The notes below the pieces were generated by a model, which had not been told where the DNA came from, did no database searches, and saw only the letters and a list, made by a program, of their open reading frames with translations. From Piscinibacter gummiphilus (GTDB taxonomy: Bacteria > Pseudomonadota > Gammaproteobacteria > Burkholderiales > Burkholderiaceae_C), in assembly GCF_002116905.1 (NCBI RefSeq), contig NZ_CP015118.1, positions 5,146,001 to 5,210,000 of the forward strand: DNA of 64,000 nt. The letters are read 5' to 3'. The translations under genes and the position numbers were made by a program. How positions within the stretch are numbered: position 1 is the stretch's first letter; each line of letters opens with the position of its first letter. Below are positions 38,245 through 46,383 of the stretch, piece after piece.

Positions 38245-39741
38245 ATGAGCCATCCCACCCCGCCCCCCGACGAGAACCACCTGATTGCCGAACGCCGCGA
38301 GAAGCTCGCCGCCATCCGGAAACAGGGCATCGCCTTCCCGAACGACTTCAAGCCGGCCCACCGGGCGGCCGCGCTGGTGGGCGAACACGGCGAGAAAGAC
38401 AACGAGACGCTCGAGCCGCTGGCCGTGACCGTGTCGGTGGCCGGCCGCATGATGCTGCGCCGGGTGATGGGCAAGGCGAGCTTCGCCACGATGCAGGACG
38501 CGACCGGCCAGATCCAGCTGTACGTCACCCGCGACGGCATCGGCGAGGAGGCCTATGCCGCGTTCAAGCACTGGGACCTGGGTGACATCCTCGGCGCCGA
38601 GGGCACGCTGTTCAAGACGAAGACGGGCGAGCTGTCGGTCAAGGTGACGTCGCTGCGCCTGCTCACGAAGAGCCTGCGCCCGCTGCCGGACAAGTTCCAC
38701 GGCATGAGCGACCAGGAGCAGAAATACCGCCAGCGCTACGTCGACCTCATCACCGATGGCGACGCCCGCAAGCGTTTCGCCGCCCGCAGCAAGGCCATCA
38801 GCTCGATCCGCCAGTTCATGGTGGACAACGGCTTCATGGAAGTCGAGACGCCCATGCTGCACCCGATCCCGGGCGGCGCGAACGCCAAGCCGTTCGTCAC
38901 GCACCACAACGCGCTCGACCAGGACATGTACCTGCGCATCGCCCCCGAGCTGTACCTCAAGCGCCTGATCGTGGGCGGCTTCGAGCGCGTGTTCGAGATC
39001 AACCGCAGCTTCCGCAACGAAGGCATCTCGGTCCGGCACAACCCGGAATTCACGATGATGGAGTTCTACGCGGCGTTCTGGAACCACCACGACCTGATGG
39101 ACTTCACCGAAAACGTGCTGCGCCACGCCGCCCGTGAAGCCACGGGCTCGGCCACGCTGTCCTACGGCGGCCAGCCGGTGGACCTGGAACCGGCCTTCGC
39201 CCGCCTGACGGTGCGCGAATCGCTGGTGGCCCATGCCGGCCTGTCGATCGAGGAAGCCGACGACGCCGAGGTGCTGCGCGCCCGACTGAAGAAGGCCGGC
39301 GAGGAAGCCCCCGCGCACTGGAAGCTGCCCGAACTGCAGTTCGGCCTGTTCGAGGCGGTGGTCGAGGAGAAGCTCTGGAACCCCACCTTCATCATCGACT
39401 ACCCGGTCGAGGTGTCGCCGCTGGCCCGTGCGTCCGACTCGAACCCGGCCATCACCGAACGCTTCGAGCTGTTCATCACCGGCCGCGAGTACGCGAACGG
39501 CTTCTCCGAACTGAACGACGCCGAAGACCAGGCGGCGCGGTTCCAGTCCCAGGCGGCCAACAAGGAAGCCGGCGACGAGGAGGCGATGTACTACGACGCC
39601 GACTTCATTCGCGCGCTGGAGTACGGCATGCCCCCGACCGGCGGCTGCGGCATCGGCCTCGACCGGCTGATGATGCTGGTGACCGATTCGCCGAGCATCC
39701 GGGACGTGATCCTGTTCCCTTCGCTGCGCAAGGAAGGCTGA
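38245..39741 (+). CDS. lysS: lysyl-tRNA synthetase, class II
   Basis: A 498-residue class IIb synthetase. The N-terminal OB-fold anticodon-binding domain includes VAGRMMLRRVMGKASFATMQD. Class II motif 1 is FMEVETPMLHPIPGG, motif 2 RVFEINRSFRNEGIS and EFTMMEFYAAF, motif 3 GCGIGLDRLMML. Length and motifs are those of a full active enzyme that charges tRNA-Lys. It is transcribed away from the polysaccharide operon. Confidence 0.98.
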   Translation: MSHPTPPPDENHLIAERREKLAAIRKQGIAFPNDFKPAHRAAALVGEHGEKDNETLEPLAVTVSVAGRMMLRRVMGKASFATMQDATGQIQLYVTRDGIGEEAYAAFKHWDLGDILGAEGTLFKTKTGELSVKVTSLRLLTKSLRPLPDKFHGMSDQEQKYRQRYVDLITDGDARKRFAARSKAISSIRQFMVDNGFMEVETPMLHPIPGGANAKPFVTHHNALDQDMYLRIAPELYLKRLIVGGFERVFEINRSFRNEGISVRHNPEFTMMEFYAAFWNHHDLMDFTENVLRHAAREATGSATLSYGGQPVDLEPAFARLTVRESLVAHAGLSIEEADDAEVLRARLKKAGEEAPAHWKLPELQFGLFEAVVEEKLWNPTFIIDYPVEVSPLARASDSNPAITERFELFITGREYANGFSELNDAEDQAARFQSQAANKEAGDEEAMYYDADFIRALEYGMPPTGGCGIGLDRLMMLVTDSPSIRDVILFPSLRKEG

Positions 39742-39746
39742 GCCTT

Positions 39747-39775
39747 CGCCGCACCGCGCTCAGCGCGGTGCGGCG
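39747..39775. terminator. hairpin between lysS and the sulfatase-like gene
   Basis: A perfect 13-bp GC-rich stem (39747-39759 with 39763-39775) and a three-base loop, six bases after the lysS stop. The minus-strand sulfatase-like stop codon (39760-39762) is the loop itself. No T-run follows on either strand, so intrinsic termination is uncertain. Confidence 0.55.
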
Positions 39776-41139
39776 GGCCACTCGCCGATCAGCGAGAACA
39801 CGCGGCTGTTGTCGGTGAGCCCAGCGAGGGCGGGGAGCACCGTGCCGGGCATGCCGGCCACGATCAGAGGCACCTGTGTGTCGCGCAGGGCCGGGTCAGG
39901 CACGCAGCCGGCCTGCCGGTACGGCACGTGGGCCTCGCACCAGTTTTCCTGCCGCAGTGGATGGTCCGAGAAGATCACGAACCGCGGGGAGAGGCCCGCT
40001 TGTCGCACACGCACCGCCAATCCGGCCACCCAGCGACTGGCCCGGTTCACGTTCTCCCGATAGTCCTCCGACAGCGAGGTGCCTCCCACCCGACCCGGGG
40101 GATGAGGCAATGGCACATGGGCGAACAGCAACCCGCCCAGTGTCATCGTGGGGGCCTCCTCCACGTCGCGCAGCACCCTCGATCGCAGATCTTCCCACGG
40201 CCAAACGAGGAGGTCGATGCAGCCAGAGGGGTTCGCTGGCGCCGACCAGAGGCCCCGCCGCCATAGCGCGCAGTGCCAGCGCGGCCACGCCGTGAACGCG
40301 AGGTCCAACCCCTCGCGCCGGCACCAGCGCAAACCCGCGATGGCACAGTAGGGGTGGTAGAAGCCGACCACGTCGATGTCCGGGCGGGTCGCGACGACCT
40401 TCGAGAAATCCAGGACCCGGCTGTCACTGCAGACGGACGAGATGGAACAGGGCTTCGCGTCCGAGAAGCGCCCCCCGGCGAACAGACTCGGGACAACCTG
40501 GATGGTGTTGCGATCGACCGATGTGACGCGCGCGCTGTCCACGGCCAGCCCGGCGTCCGCGAGCGCGCGTTCGAAAGCGGGGGCATCCGACGCGTTCAGT
40601 TCGTCCATCAGCAGCACGATGGTCGCCGTGCGCATCGACCCGTCAGCCGGCACCGGCACGGTCGCGACCGGTGGCCACGCGAACGAAGGCGCGGTCCACC
40701 ACGCGATGAGAGGCTGACCTCCCACGAACAGCAGGACCGCGACCCCGACCACCGGACGGCACCGCGCCCATGCGCCAGCCGGGACGAACAGCACCGCGAG
40801 CCCCATCACGGCCAGGCCGGACCACAGCGCAGTGACGGTACCACCGGACACATGTGCCGTCGCCGCCGGCAGGACGGCGACATGGAGGGCGAGGCCCGCC
40901 GCGCCCACGACGGTGGCGCGCGACGTCCGTACCCGGCCTGGGGCGGAAGGCCGCCAACCGGCCCACCACGACACTCCCCACACGAGCGCCGTACCCGCCA
41001 GCAGCGGCACCAGGCGGCCGATGGTCAATCCGAAGCGGTGGTAGGCCTCGGCGATCGCCAGTTCGCTCAGCGCCGCCAGCAGCAAGGCCGCGAGGGCCCA
41101 CCGGTCCCGACGGACCTCGGCACCTGCGTCAACGCTCAT
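39760..41139 (-). CDS. sulfatase-like membrane-anchored hydrolase/transferase
   Basis: A 459-residue protein with about five N-terminal transmembrane segments (to residue ~170) and a periplasmic domain. TIVLLMDELNASD resembles the first metal-binding motif of the alkaline phosphatase/sulfatase superfamily, VDRNTIQVVPSLFAGG the nucleophile (Thr/Ser) region, and VIFSDHPLR the second metal site (Asp-His). The overall plan is like phosphoethanolamine or glycerol-phosphate transferases, but the protein is divergent and the substrate is unknown. It is coupled by an ATGA overlap to the upstream methyltransferase gene. Confidence 0.65.
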   Translation of the reverse strand: MSVDAGAEVRRDRWALAALLLAALSELAIAEAYHRFGLTIGRLVPLLAGTALVWGVSWWAGWRPSAPGRVRTSRATVVGAAGLALHVAVLPAATAHVSGGTVTALWSGLAVMGLAVLFVPAGAWARCRPVVGVAVLLFVGGQPLIAWWTAPSFAWPPVATVPVPADGSMRTATIVLLMDELNASDAPAFERALADAGLAVDSARVTSVDRNTIQVVPSLFAGGRFSDAKPCSISSVCSDSRVLDFSKVVATRPDIDVVGFYHPYCAIAGLRWCRREGLDLAFTAWPRWHCALWRRGLWSAPANPSGCIDLLVWPWEDLRSRVLRDVEEAPTMTLGGLLFAHVPLPHPPGRVGGTSLSEDYRENVNRASRWVAGLAVRVRQAGLSPRFVIFSDHPLRQENWCEAHVPYRQAGCVPDPALRDTQVPLIVAGMPGTVLPALAGLTDNSRVFSLIGEWPAAPR

Positions 41140-42458
41140 CGCCCCGCCCGAAGCAGCGCGAGACGGCGGCTGCCGGGAGACAGCACGACCTCCTCCTCGA
41201 TCTCGAAACCCGCGTCCAGGAAGGCCTGGCGCTGCAGGTCAATGGAGAAGTCGCGTGGGTCGCGCTGGCGCTGCGAACACAGCAGCTGCATCTGCGGATC
41301 ACCTTCGTCGATCCACTCGACCACCGCACGCTGCCTGGTGCAGCGCCTGACGAAACCGGCCACCTCGGCGAGCGGGATGGAACTGGAGACGATCAGGTGG
41401 TGCACCAGCGCCAGCACCAGGACGACGTCGAAGCGCCCCTCGAGCCGCTGCAGCAGGCCTGGATGCTCGCGGCCCGCCCAGCCGCGACCGCCCGACAGGT
41501 CGTCGAGCATGGCGATCAGCGGCAGGATGTCGCGCGCACCGCGCTGGGAGAGATACAGCGACTGAATGGCATCGTGGTCGCCATCAACGGCCACCACCCG
41601 CGCGCCCGCTGCCACGGCCAGGCGCGAGAACTCGCCGGTGTTGCACCCGAGGTCGAGCACCCACTGCGGCGCGAGCGTGCCCAGCCAGCGCTGCACGGCT
41701 TCGCGCTTGCGGTCCACGCTGCCTTCGGGATAGTGCTCGCGGTGTTCGCGGTAGGCGGCCCAGTTGGACGAACCCACGCCAGATGGTCGGCCACCGTCGA
41801 CCATCCACGAGAGGGTCTCCTGGAGCCCCCCCCGGTAGGACACGATGGACTCGCGCGAGGCGGTCGGATCCGGGGATGCGGCGACCGCAGCCACACCGCT
41901 GCCGCCACCGGCCATGGCCGGCCAGAAACGGGTGAAAAAGCGGGAAATCCCGAACAGCCGGCGGGCGTCTTCGGGCAGCAGCCCGTCGCGCGACACGAGG
42001 AACGCCGTCCGAGCCTGCAGGCCCCTGGACCGCGCCACGGCCAGCGGCAGCACGAAGTGCCGGGCGAACTGGCCCGCCGCCCACCACTTCCGCCCGGCCA
42101 GCGGCACGAACGACATCAGGTCGCAGAACACCGGCCGGGCGCCGTCGAAGAGAACATTCCAGGCGGAAGCATCCTTCAGGTCGAACCCTTCCGCGACGGC
42201 GTCCTTCTGCAGGTCGAGCGTGAGCCGGGCAGCGTCGAACAACTGCGCGTCGCACCATTCCATGGGGTGCGACACGAACGGCAGTCGCTCCGATTCCACG
42301 CGCCGTTCGGACACCACCTCGAAGGGCACGAGGCGGCCGTCGCCGGCCCAGCGTCGGGCCAGCGAAGATGCGAGGAAATGCCCTTCCGGCAGCGGGTGTC
42401 GAAGGTGACGGATGACGCGGGTATCGCCGAACTCGATGCTTGCTTCCGGATCTCTCAT
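41136..42458 (-). CDS. two-domain SAM-dependent methyltransferase (NoeA-like)
   Basis: A 440-residue protein. The N-terminal ~270 residues include FDLKDASAWNVLFDGARPVF followed by CDLMSF, a kinase-like D-x-x-x-x-N plus D pattern seen in NoeA-type nodulation proteins. The C-terminal methyltransferase domain has VLDLGCNTGEFSRLA as motif I, VVAVDGDHDAI as motif II and VLVLALVHHLIVSSSIP. Start is the ATG that overlaps the small upstream gene (ATGA 42455-42458). The role of the N-terminal domain and the acceptor are unknown; the family is found in surface polysaccharide or glycan modification loci. Confidence 0.65.
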   Translation of the reverse strand: MRDPEASIEFGDTRVIRHLRHPLPEGHFLASSLARRWAGDGRLVPFEVVSERRVESERLPFVSHPMEWCDAQLFDAARLTLDLQKDAVAEGFDLKDASAWNVLFDGARPVFCDLMSFVPLAGRKWWAAGQFARHFVLPLAVARSRGLQARTAFLVSRDGLLPEDARRLFGISRFFTRFWPAMAGGGSGVAAVAASPDPTASRESIVSYRGGLQETLSWMVDGGRPSGVGSSNWAAYREHREHYPEGSVDRKREAVQRWLGTLAPQWVLDLGCNTGEFSRLAVAAGARVVAVDGDHDAIQSLYLSQRGARDILPLIAMLDDLSGGRGWAGREHPGLLQRLEGRFDVVLVLALVHHLIVSSSIPLAEVAGFVRRCTRQRAVVEWIDEGDPQMQLLCSQRQRDPRDFSIDLQRQAFLDAGFEIEEEVVLSPGSRRLALLRAGR

Positions 42459-42661
42459 TTGCGGCGCAGGCGATCCAGCAGCGACCTGATGGCCTTGACC
42501 GGGCTGCGCACGAAGACGATGACCGCCCCGAGGGCCGCCAGCAACCCTTGCCAGAGCAGCATGCCGCTGCCTGGGTCGACGTAGGCGAAGGCCGCGGCCG
42601 GGCTCAGCAGAATCGCCAGCACGAAGGTCGTGCGAAGGCTTTCGGGACGGTTTTTGGTCAT
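42455..42661 (-). CDS. small membrane protein with YVDPGSG motif
   Basis: A 68-residue protein. A signal-like first helix (TFVLAILLSPAAAFA) is followed by YVDPGSGMLLWQGLLAA, a second helix running into VIVFV, and a basic tail ending LLDRLRRK. No enzyme motif is present. Similar short proteins carrying Y-[VI]-D-P-G-[ST]-G accompany glycan-modifying membrane enzymes. Start ATG 42661 is preferred; a GTG at 42679 would add six residues. It heads the cassette that continues into the methyltransferase and sulfatase-like genes. Confidence 0.7.
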   Translation of the reverse strand: MTKNRPESLRTTFVLAILLSPAAAFAYVDPGSGMLLWQGLLAALGAVIVFVRSPVKAIRSLLDRLRRK

Positions 42662-42749
42662 AACCTCGACACAAGACACAGATAAAGGCGGAATGGTACA
42701 AGAGCCGGGGCTCTCTGCTTGCCCGTCGCGCCCCTGCCTCTCAAGGGTT

Positions 42750-43826
42750 TCACCTGGACGCTGGCGCCTCGGGTCCGCCCCCCAGCTCCGGCGGCTTCCT
42801 GATCATCAGGTCCACGTACGTCTCCGCATCCTGGTGGATCTTCAGCCGGATCGGGAGGTAGCGGTACTGCGGCGCGATCCACATCTCCACGGCCAGGTCG
42901 CCGCCGGCCCGCGGCACGAGGCGGGGCTTGAGGCGGTACACGGGGATCTCGCCGAAGGACGTCCACAGCGTCTCCGGCTCGGACACGTCGTACAGCATCG
43001 GCGTGACCGAACGGGGCATCGCCAGCGGCACCGTGATCACCGCACCCGGGGTCAACAGGGCCGGCTGGGTCGTGAACTGGAAGGCGAGCTGGACGAACTG
43101 GCTGGCCGTGTCCTGCACCCCGGGCCACCGTTCGCGGCGCTGGCCGTTGGCCAGCTGGATCTGCTGGTCCTCGAGCAGCACGATGGCCCGCGTGGGGTTG
43201 CTGAACGGCAGCTTCGTCTCCTGGTCGTAGCGTTCGGGCCGCAGGCCGTCGGGCGTGATGCGGCCCTGGCTCGTCATGCGGCGCGACATGAACGGCGCGA
43301 GCGACGGCCCCACGCTCACGTCCAGGTGGACCTGGTACGCGTCGTCCTGCCGGACCCATTCGACCTGCGCGTCGCCATGGATGGGCCCGCGGTAGTTGCC
43401 GGTCAGGTCGAAGGTGACCCGGGTGGCCAGCGGCCATTCGAACGGCGGTGCGCTCGCGGCCACGTCCACGGGGACCACCACCGGCACCGAGGCGGCCTCG
43501 GCGACGGGCTCCAACACCGGCTCGGGTTCGGGCACCGGCACGGGGGCCGATGCGGCCGGCTCCGGGGCCTCGGGCTCCGGCACGGCCGGCGCGGGAACGC
43601 GCTTGCGGCGCGGCGCCGGCGCGGCTTTCGCCACCGGCACGGGGTCGACCCGCTCCATGCTGCGCACGTAGACGGCCTTCATGCGCTCGGGCATGTCGCT
43701 GCGGGCGTCCAGCCCGGACAGTTGCTGGCCCACCTCGCGCACGATGCAGCCGTGCACCAGGGCCACCGCGCCCACGAGCGCACCGAGCGCCGCCCCCCGG
43801 CGCAGGCGCGTCAGCCGGGCAGCCAC
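42750..43826 (-). CDS. DUF3108 domain-containing protein
   Basis: A 358-residue envelope protein. The N-terminal hydrophobic stretch ends in VALVHGCIVRE, close to a lipobox. Residues ~55-130 are a Pro/Ala/Glu-rich linker (repeats such as PEPEAPEPAAS). The folded C-terminal part starts at RVTFDLTGNYRGPIHG, with ITPDGLRPERYDQETKLPF and DLAVEMWIAPQYRYLPIRLKI matching DUF3108, a beta-rich domain of unknown function. It overlaps the M61 peptidase gene by 16 bases and is probably cotranscribed with it. Confidence 0.8.
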   Translation of the reverse strand: MAARLTRLRRGAALGALVGAVALVHGCIVREVGQQLSGLDARSDMPERMKAVYVRSMERVDPVPVAKAAPAPRRKRVPAPAVPEPEAPEPAASAPVPVPEPEPVLEPVAEAASVPVVVPVDVAASAPPFEWPLATRVTFDLTGNYRGPIHGDAQVEWVRQDDAYQVHLDVSVGPSLAPFMSRRMTSQGRITPDGLRPERYDQETKLPFSNPTRAIVLLEDQQIQLANGQRRERWPGVQDTASQFVQLAFQFTTQPALLTPGAVITVPLAMPRSVTPMLYDVSEPETLWTSFGEIPVYRLKPRLVPRAGGDLAVEMWIAPQYRYLPIRLKIHQDAETYVDLMIRKPPELGGGPEAPASR

Positions 43827-45544
43827 GCCCGCCGCAGTTCGAGCGCACCCGCCGCCAGCCCGGTGGCGGGCTCCGGCGCCAGCGTGACCGCGCCGGCATC
43901 GGGCGCGGCCGGCACGGTGGCGGTCAGCCGGCGCACCCGGCCGTCGCGCACCGTCAGCAGTTCGACCTCGCCCGAGGCCGGCAGCACCCGCGTGGCGTCG
44001 TCGAGCCGGCGCACGCGCCAGTCGTCCACGGCGATCAGTTCGTCACCAGCCGACAGCCCGGCGGCCTCGCCCTCGCCGCCGCGCAGCACCGAGGTCACCT
44101 TGACGCCGGTGAGCGGGCTCTCGGACACCCGCACGCCGAGCCGCTGTGCGAGCGTGGGCGCCTGGGCGGACCAGCTCACGCCGAAACGCGCGAGCAGCTT
44201 CTGCAACGGCAGGTCGTCCGTGCCGTGCACCCAGTCGCCCAGCTCGCGGGCCATCGACCGGCCCGACACCTCCTTCAGCACGGCCGCGATGTCGGCCTCG
44301 GACACGGGGCCGCCGCCGCTGCGCGCCCACAGGCCGCGCATCACGTCGTCGAGCGAGCCGCGGCCCTCGGCGCGCAGCGTGAGGTCGAGCGCGAGGCCCA
44401 CGAGCGAGCCCTTCGTGTAGTAGCTGATGGTCGAGTTCGGGGTGTTCTCGTCGCCGCGGTAGTACTTGACCCACGCGTCGAAGCTTGCCTGCGCCACGCT
44501 CTGCACCTTGCGGCCCGGCATGGCCAGCACGCCCGACACCGTCTTCGCCACGAGCTTCAGGTACCGCGCCGGATCGATCAGCCCCGTGCGCAGCAGGAAC
44601 TGGTCGTCGTAGTAGGACGTGAAGCCCTCGAAGAACCACAGCAGCTCGGTGTAGTTCTCCTGCGTGTAGTCGTACCGCTTGAACTCCGCGGGCCGCAGCT
44701 GCTTGACGTTCCAGGTGTGGAAGTACTCGTGGCTGATGAGCCCGAGCAAGGTCACGTAGCCGTCGGACGATTCGGGCCGCCCGCGCTGCGGCAGGTCGCG
44801 GCGCGCGGCGATCAGCGCCGTGCTGGCGCGGTGCTCCAGGCCGCCGTAGCCGTCGTCCACCGCGTTGAGCAGGAACACGTAGCGCTTGAAGTGCGGCTTC
44901 TTCTTGCCGTGCCAGAAGGCGATCTGCGCGTCGCAGATGCGGCGGCTGTCGGCGAGCAGGCGGTCGCCGTCGAAATCGGGCAGCGCGCCGGCGATCACGA
45001 ACTCGTGGGGCACGCCGCCGGCCTTGAAGGTGCCGCGCCAGAATCGGCCCAGCTCCACGGGGTGGTCGACCAGCTCGTCGTAGTCGGCGGCCTCGTACAC
45101 GCCCTTCTTCGCCCCGACCGGCATGGACGTCGCCACATCCCAGCCCTTGGGCAGCTTCGCCAGTTCGAGCTGGTGCGGCTCGGCCTCGCGGCCGTGCACC
45201 CGCAGGCAGACGCCGGTGCCGTTGAAGAAGCCGCGGTCGGCGTCGAGGAAGGCCGCGCGCACCGAGGTGTCGAACGCGTAGACGGTGTAGGTGACGACCA
45301 GGGCGCCCCGGCCGCCGCAGCGGGCGACCCAGCCGGCCTTGTCGACCTGTTCGAGGGGGACCGCCTCGCGGCCCTGCCGTGCCGAGACCCCGGACAGGTG
45401 CCGGGCGAATTCCCGCACGAGGTAGCTGCCGGGGATCCACACCGGCAGGCTCAGGCGCTGCTCGGCGGCGGGGGCCGGCACCGTGAGGGTCACCTCGTAG
45501 AGGTGGGCGTGGACGTCGGCGGGGGTGACACGGTACGAGATCAT
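43811..45544 (-). CDS. M61 family metallopeptidase with PDZ domain
   Basis: A 577-residue protein. An N-terminal beta domain (SLPVWIPGSYLVREFARHL) precedes the gluzincin domain with HEYFH (His272, Glu273, His276) in GLISHEYFHTWNVK, and the third ligand region ENYTELLWFFEGFTSYY. A C-terminal PDZ domain follows (GVKVTSVLRGGEGEAAGLS). This is the glycyl-aminopeptidase-like family. No signal peptide is visible. A GACAAT hexamer (45578-45583) is about 34 bases before the ATG. Confidence 0.9.
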   Translation of the reverse strand: MISYRVTPADVHAHLYEVTLTVPAPAAEQRLSLPVWIPGSYLVREFARHLSGVSARQGREAVPLEQVDKAGWVARCGGRGALVVTYTVYAFDTSVRAAFLDADRGFFNGTGVCLRVHGREAEPHQLELAKLPKGWDVATSMPVGAKKGVYEAADYDELVDHPVELGRFWRGTFKAGGVPHEFVIAGALPDFDGDRLLADSRRICDAQIAFWHGKKKPHFKRYVFLLNAVDDGYGGLEHRASTALIAARRDLPQRGRPESSDGYVTLLGLISHEYFHTWNVKQLRPAEFKRYDYTQENYTELLWFFEGFTSYYDDQFLLRTGLIDPARYLKLVAKTVSGVLAMPGRKVQSVAQASFDAWVKYYRGDENTPNSTISYYTKGSLVGLALDLTLRAEGRGSLDDVMRGLWARSGGGPVSEADIAAVLKEVSGRSMARELGDWVHGTDDLPLQKLLARFGVSWSAQAPTLAQRLGVRVSESPLTGVKVTSVLRGGEGEAAGLSAGDELIAVDDWRVRRLDDATRVLPASGEVELLTVRDGRVRRLTATVPAAPDAGAVTLAPEPATGLAAGALELRRAWLPG

Positions 45545-45577
45545 CGGCGGGGGCTTCCGGGCAGCGGCGATGCGGGC

Positions 45578-45583
45578 ATTGTC
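45578..45583 (-). promoter_or_regulatory. candidate -10 (GACAAT) for the M61/DUF3108 genes
   Basis: GACAAT on the minus strand between dsbC and the M61 peptidase gene, in a 74-base gap. No clear -35. Confidence 0.3.
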
Positions 45584-45618
45584 ACCCGCCGCCCGCCCTC
45601 CCCGCCGATGTCAGGACT

Positions 45619-46371
45619 TCACGACTTCGGCGCGGCGGTGCCGGCCGCGCTGGCGGCGTTCAGGCGCTTCTCGATCTCGTCGAAGCCGATGGCGCCCGGC
45701 ACGCGGGTGTTGTCGACGAACACGAGGGCCGGCGTGCCGTTGACACGGTGCTTGCGGCTCAACGCGAGGTTGCGGTCGAGCGGCGTCTCGCAGGCGCCCA
45801 TGGTCTTCACGGGCTGCTTGGCCTCGAGCATCCAGCCGAGCCAGGCCTTGGCCTGGTCCTTCGAGCACCAGATGTTCTTCGACTTCTCGCCCGAATCCGG
45901 GCCCAGCACCGGGATCAGGAACGTGTAGACCGTGACGTTCTTGAGCTTCTGCAGGTCCACCTCGAGGCGCTTGCAGTAGCCGCAGTTCGGGTCGGAGAAC
46001 ACCGCGAGCTTGCGCGCGCCGGTGCCGTTCTTCCAGACGATGGCGTCCTTCAGCGGCAGCTTGTCGAACTCGATGGCGGTGAGCTTGTTCAGCCGGGCCT
46101 CGGTGACGTTCGAGCGGGTGCGGGTGTCGATCAGGCTGCCCTGGAAGACGTAGTTGGCCGTCTCGTCGGTGTAGATGATGTCGGTGCCGTTCACGCGCAC
46201 CTCGTAGATGCCCGGGATGTCGGTCTTGGTGACTTCGTCGATGGCGGGGAGGTCCGGCACGCGCTGCGGCAGGTTCTTGCGGATCGCCGCTTCATCGGCG
46301 AACGCCAGCGACGTGGCGAGGAGGCCGGCGGCCACGGCCGCCAGGCTTCGGGAGAGGTGATGCGTGGTCAT
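45619..46371 (-). CDS. dsbC: thiol:disulfide interchange protein DsbC
   Basis: A 250-residue periplasmic disulfide isomerase. A signal peptide (residues 1-25, cleavage near SLAFA) is followed by the N-terminal dimerisation domain (IPGIYEVRVNGTDIIYTDE) and a thioredoxin domain with the active site Cys130-Gly-Tyr-Cys133 in SDPNCGYCKR. A further conserved Cys pair (NIWCSKD and GACETP) matches the structural disulfide. GTPALVFVDN contains the cis-proline region. It follows the ubiH-like gene by 12 bases. Confidence 0.95.
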   Translation of the reverse strand: MTTHHLSRSLAAVAAGLLATSLAFADEAAIRKNLPQRVPDLPAIDEVTKTDIPGIYEVRVNGTDIIYTDETANYVFQGSLIDTRTRSNVTEARLNKLTAIEFDKLPLKDAIVWKNGTGARKLAVFSDPNCGYCKRLEVDLQKLKNVTVYTFLIPVLGPDSGEKSKNIWCSKDQAKAWLGWMLEAKQPVKTMGACETPLDRNLALSRKHRVNGTPALVFVDNTRVPGAIGFDEIEKRLNAASAAGTAAPKS

Positions 46372-46383
46372 CGGAGGCTTTCT

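Noticed and set aside
43600..43826. Proline-glutamate repeats in the DUF3108 gene as a tandem DNA repeat
   Set aside because: The repeats are degenerate at DNA level and fit a normal envelope linker.
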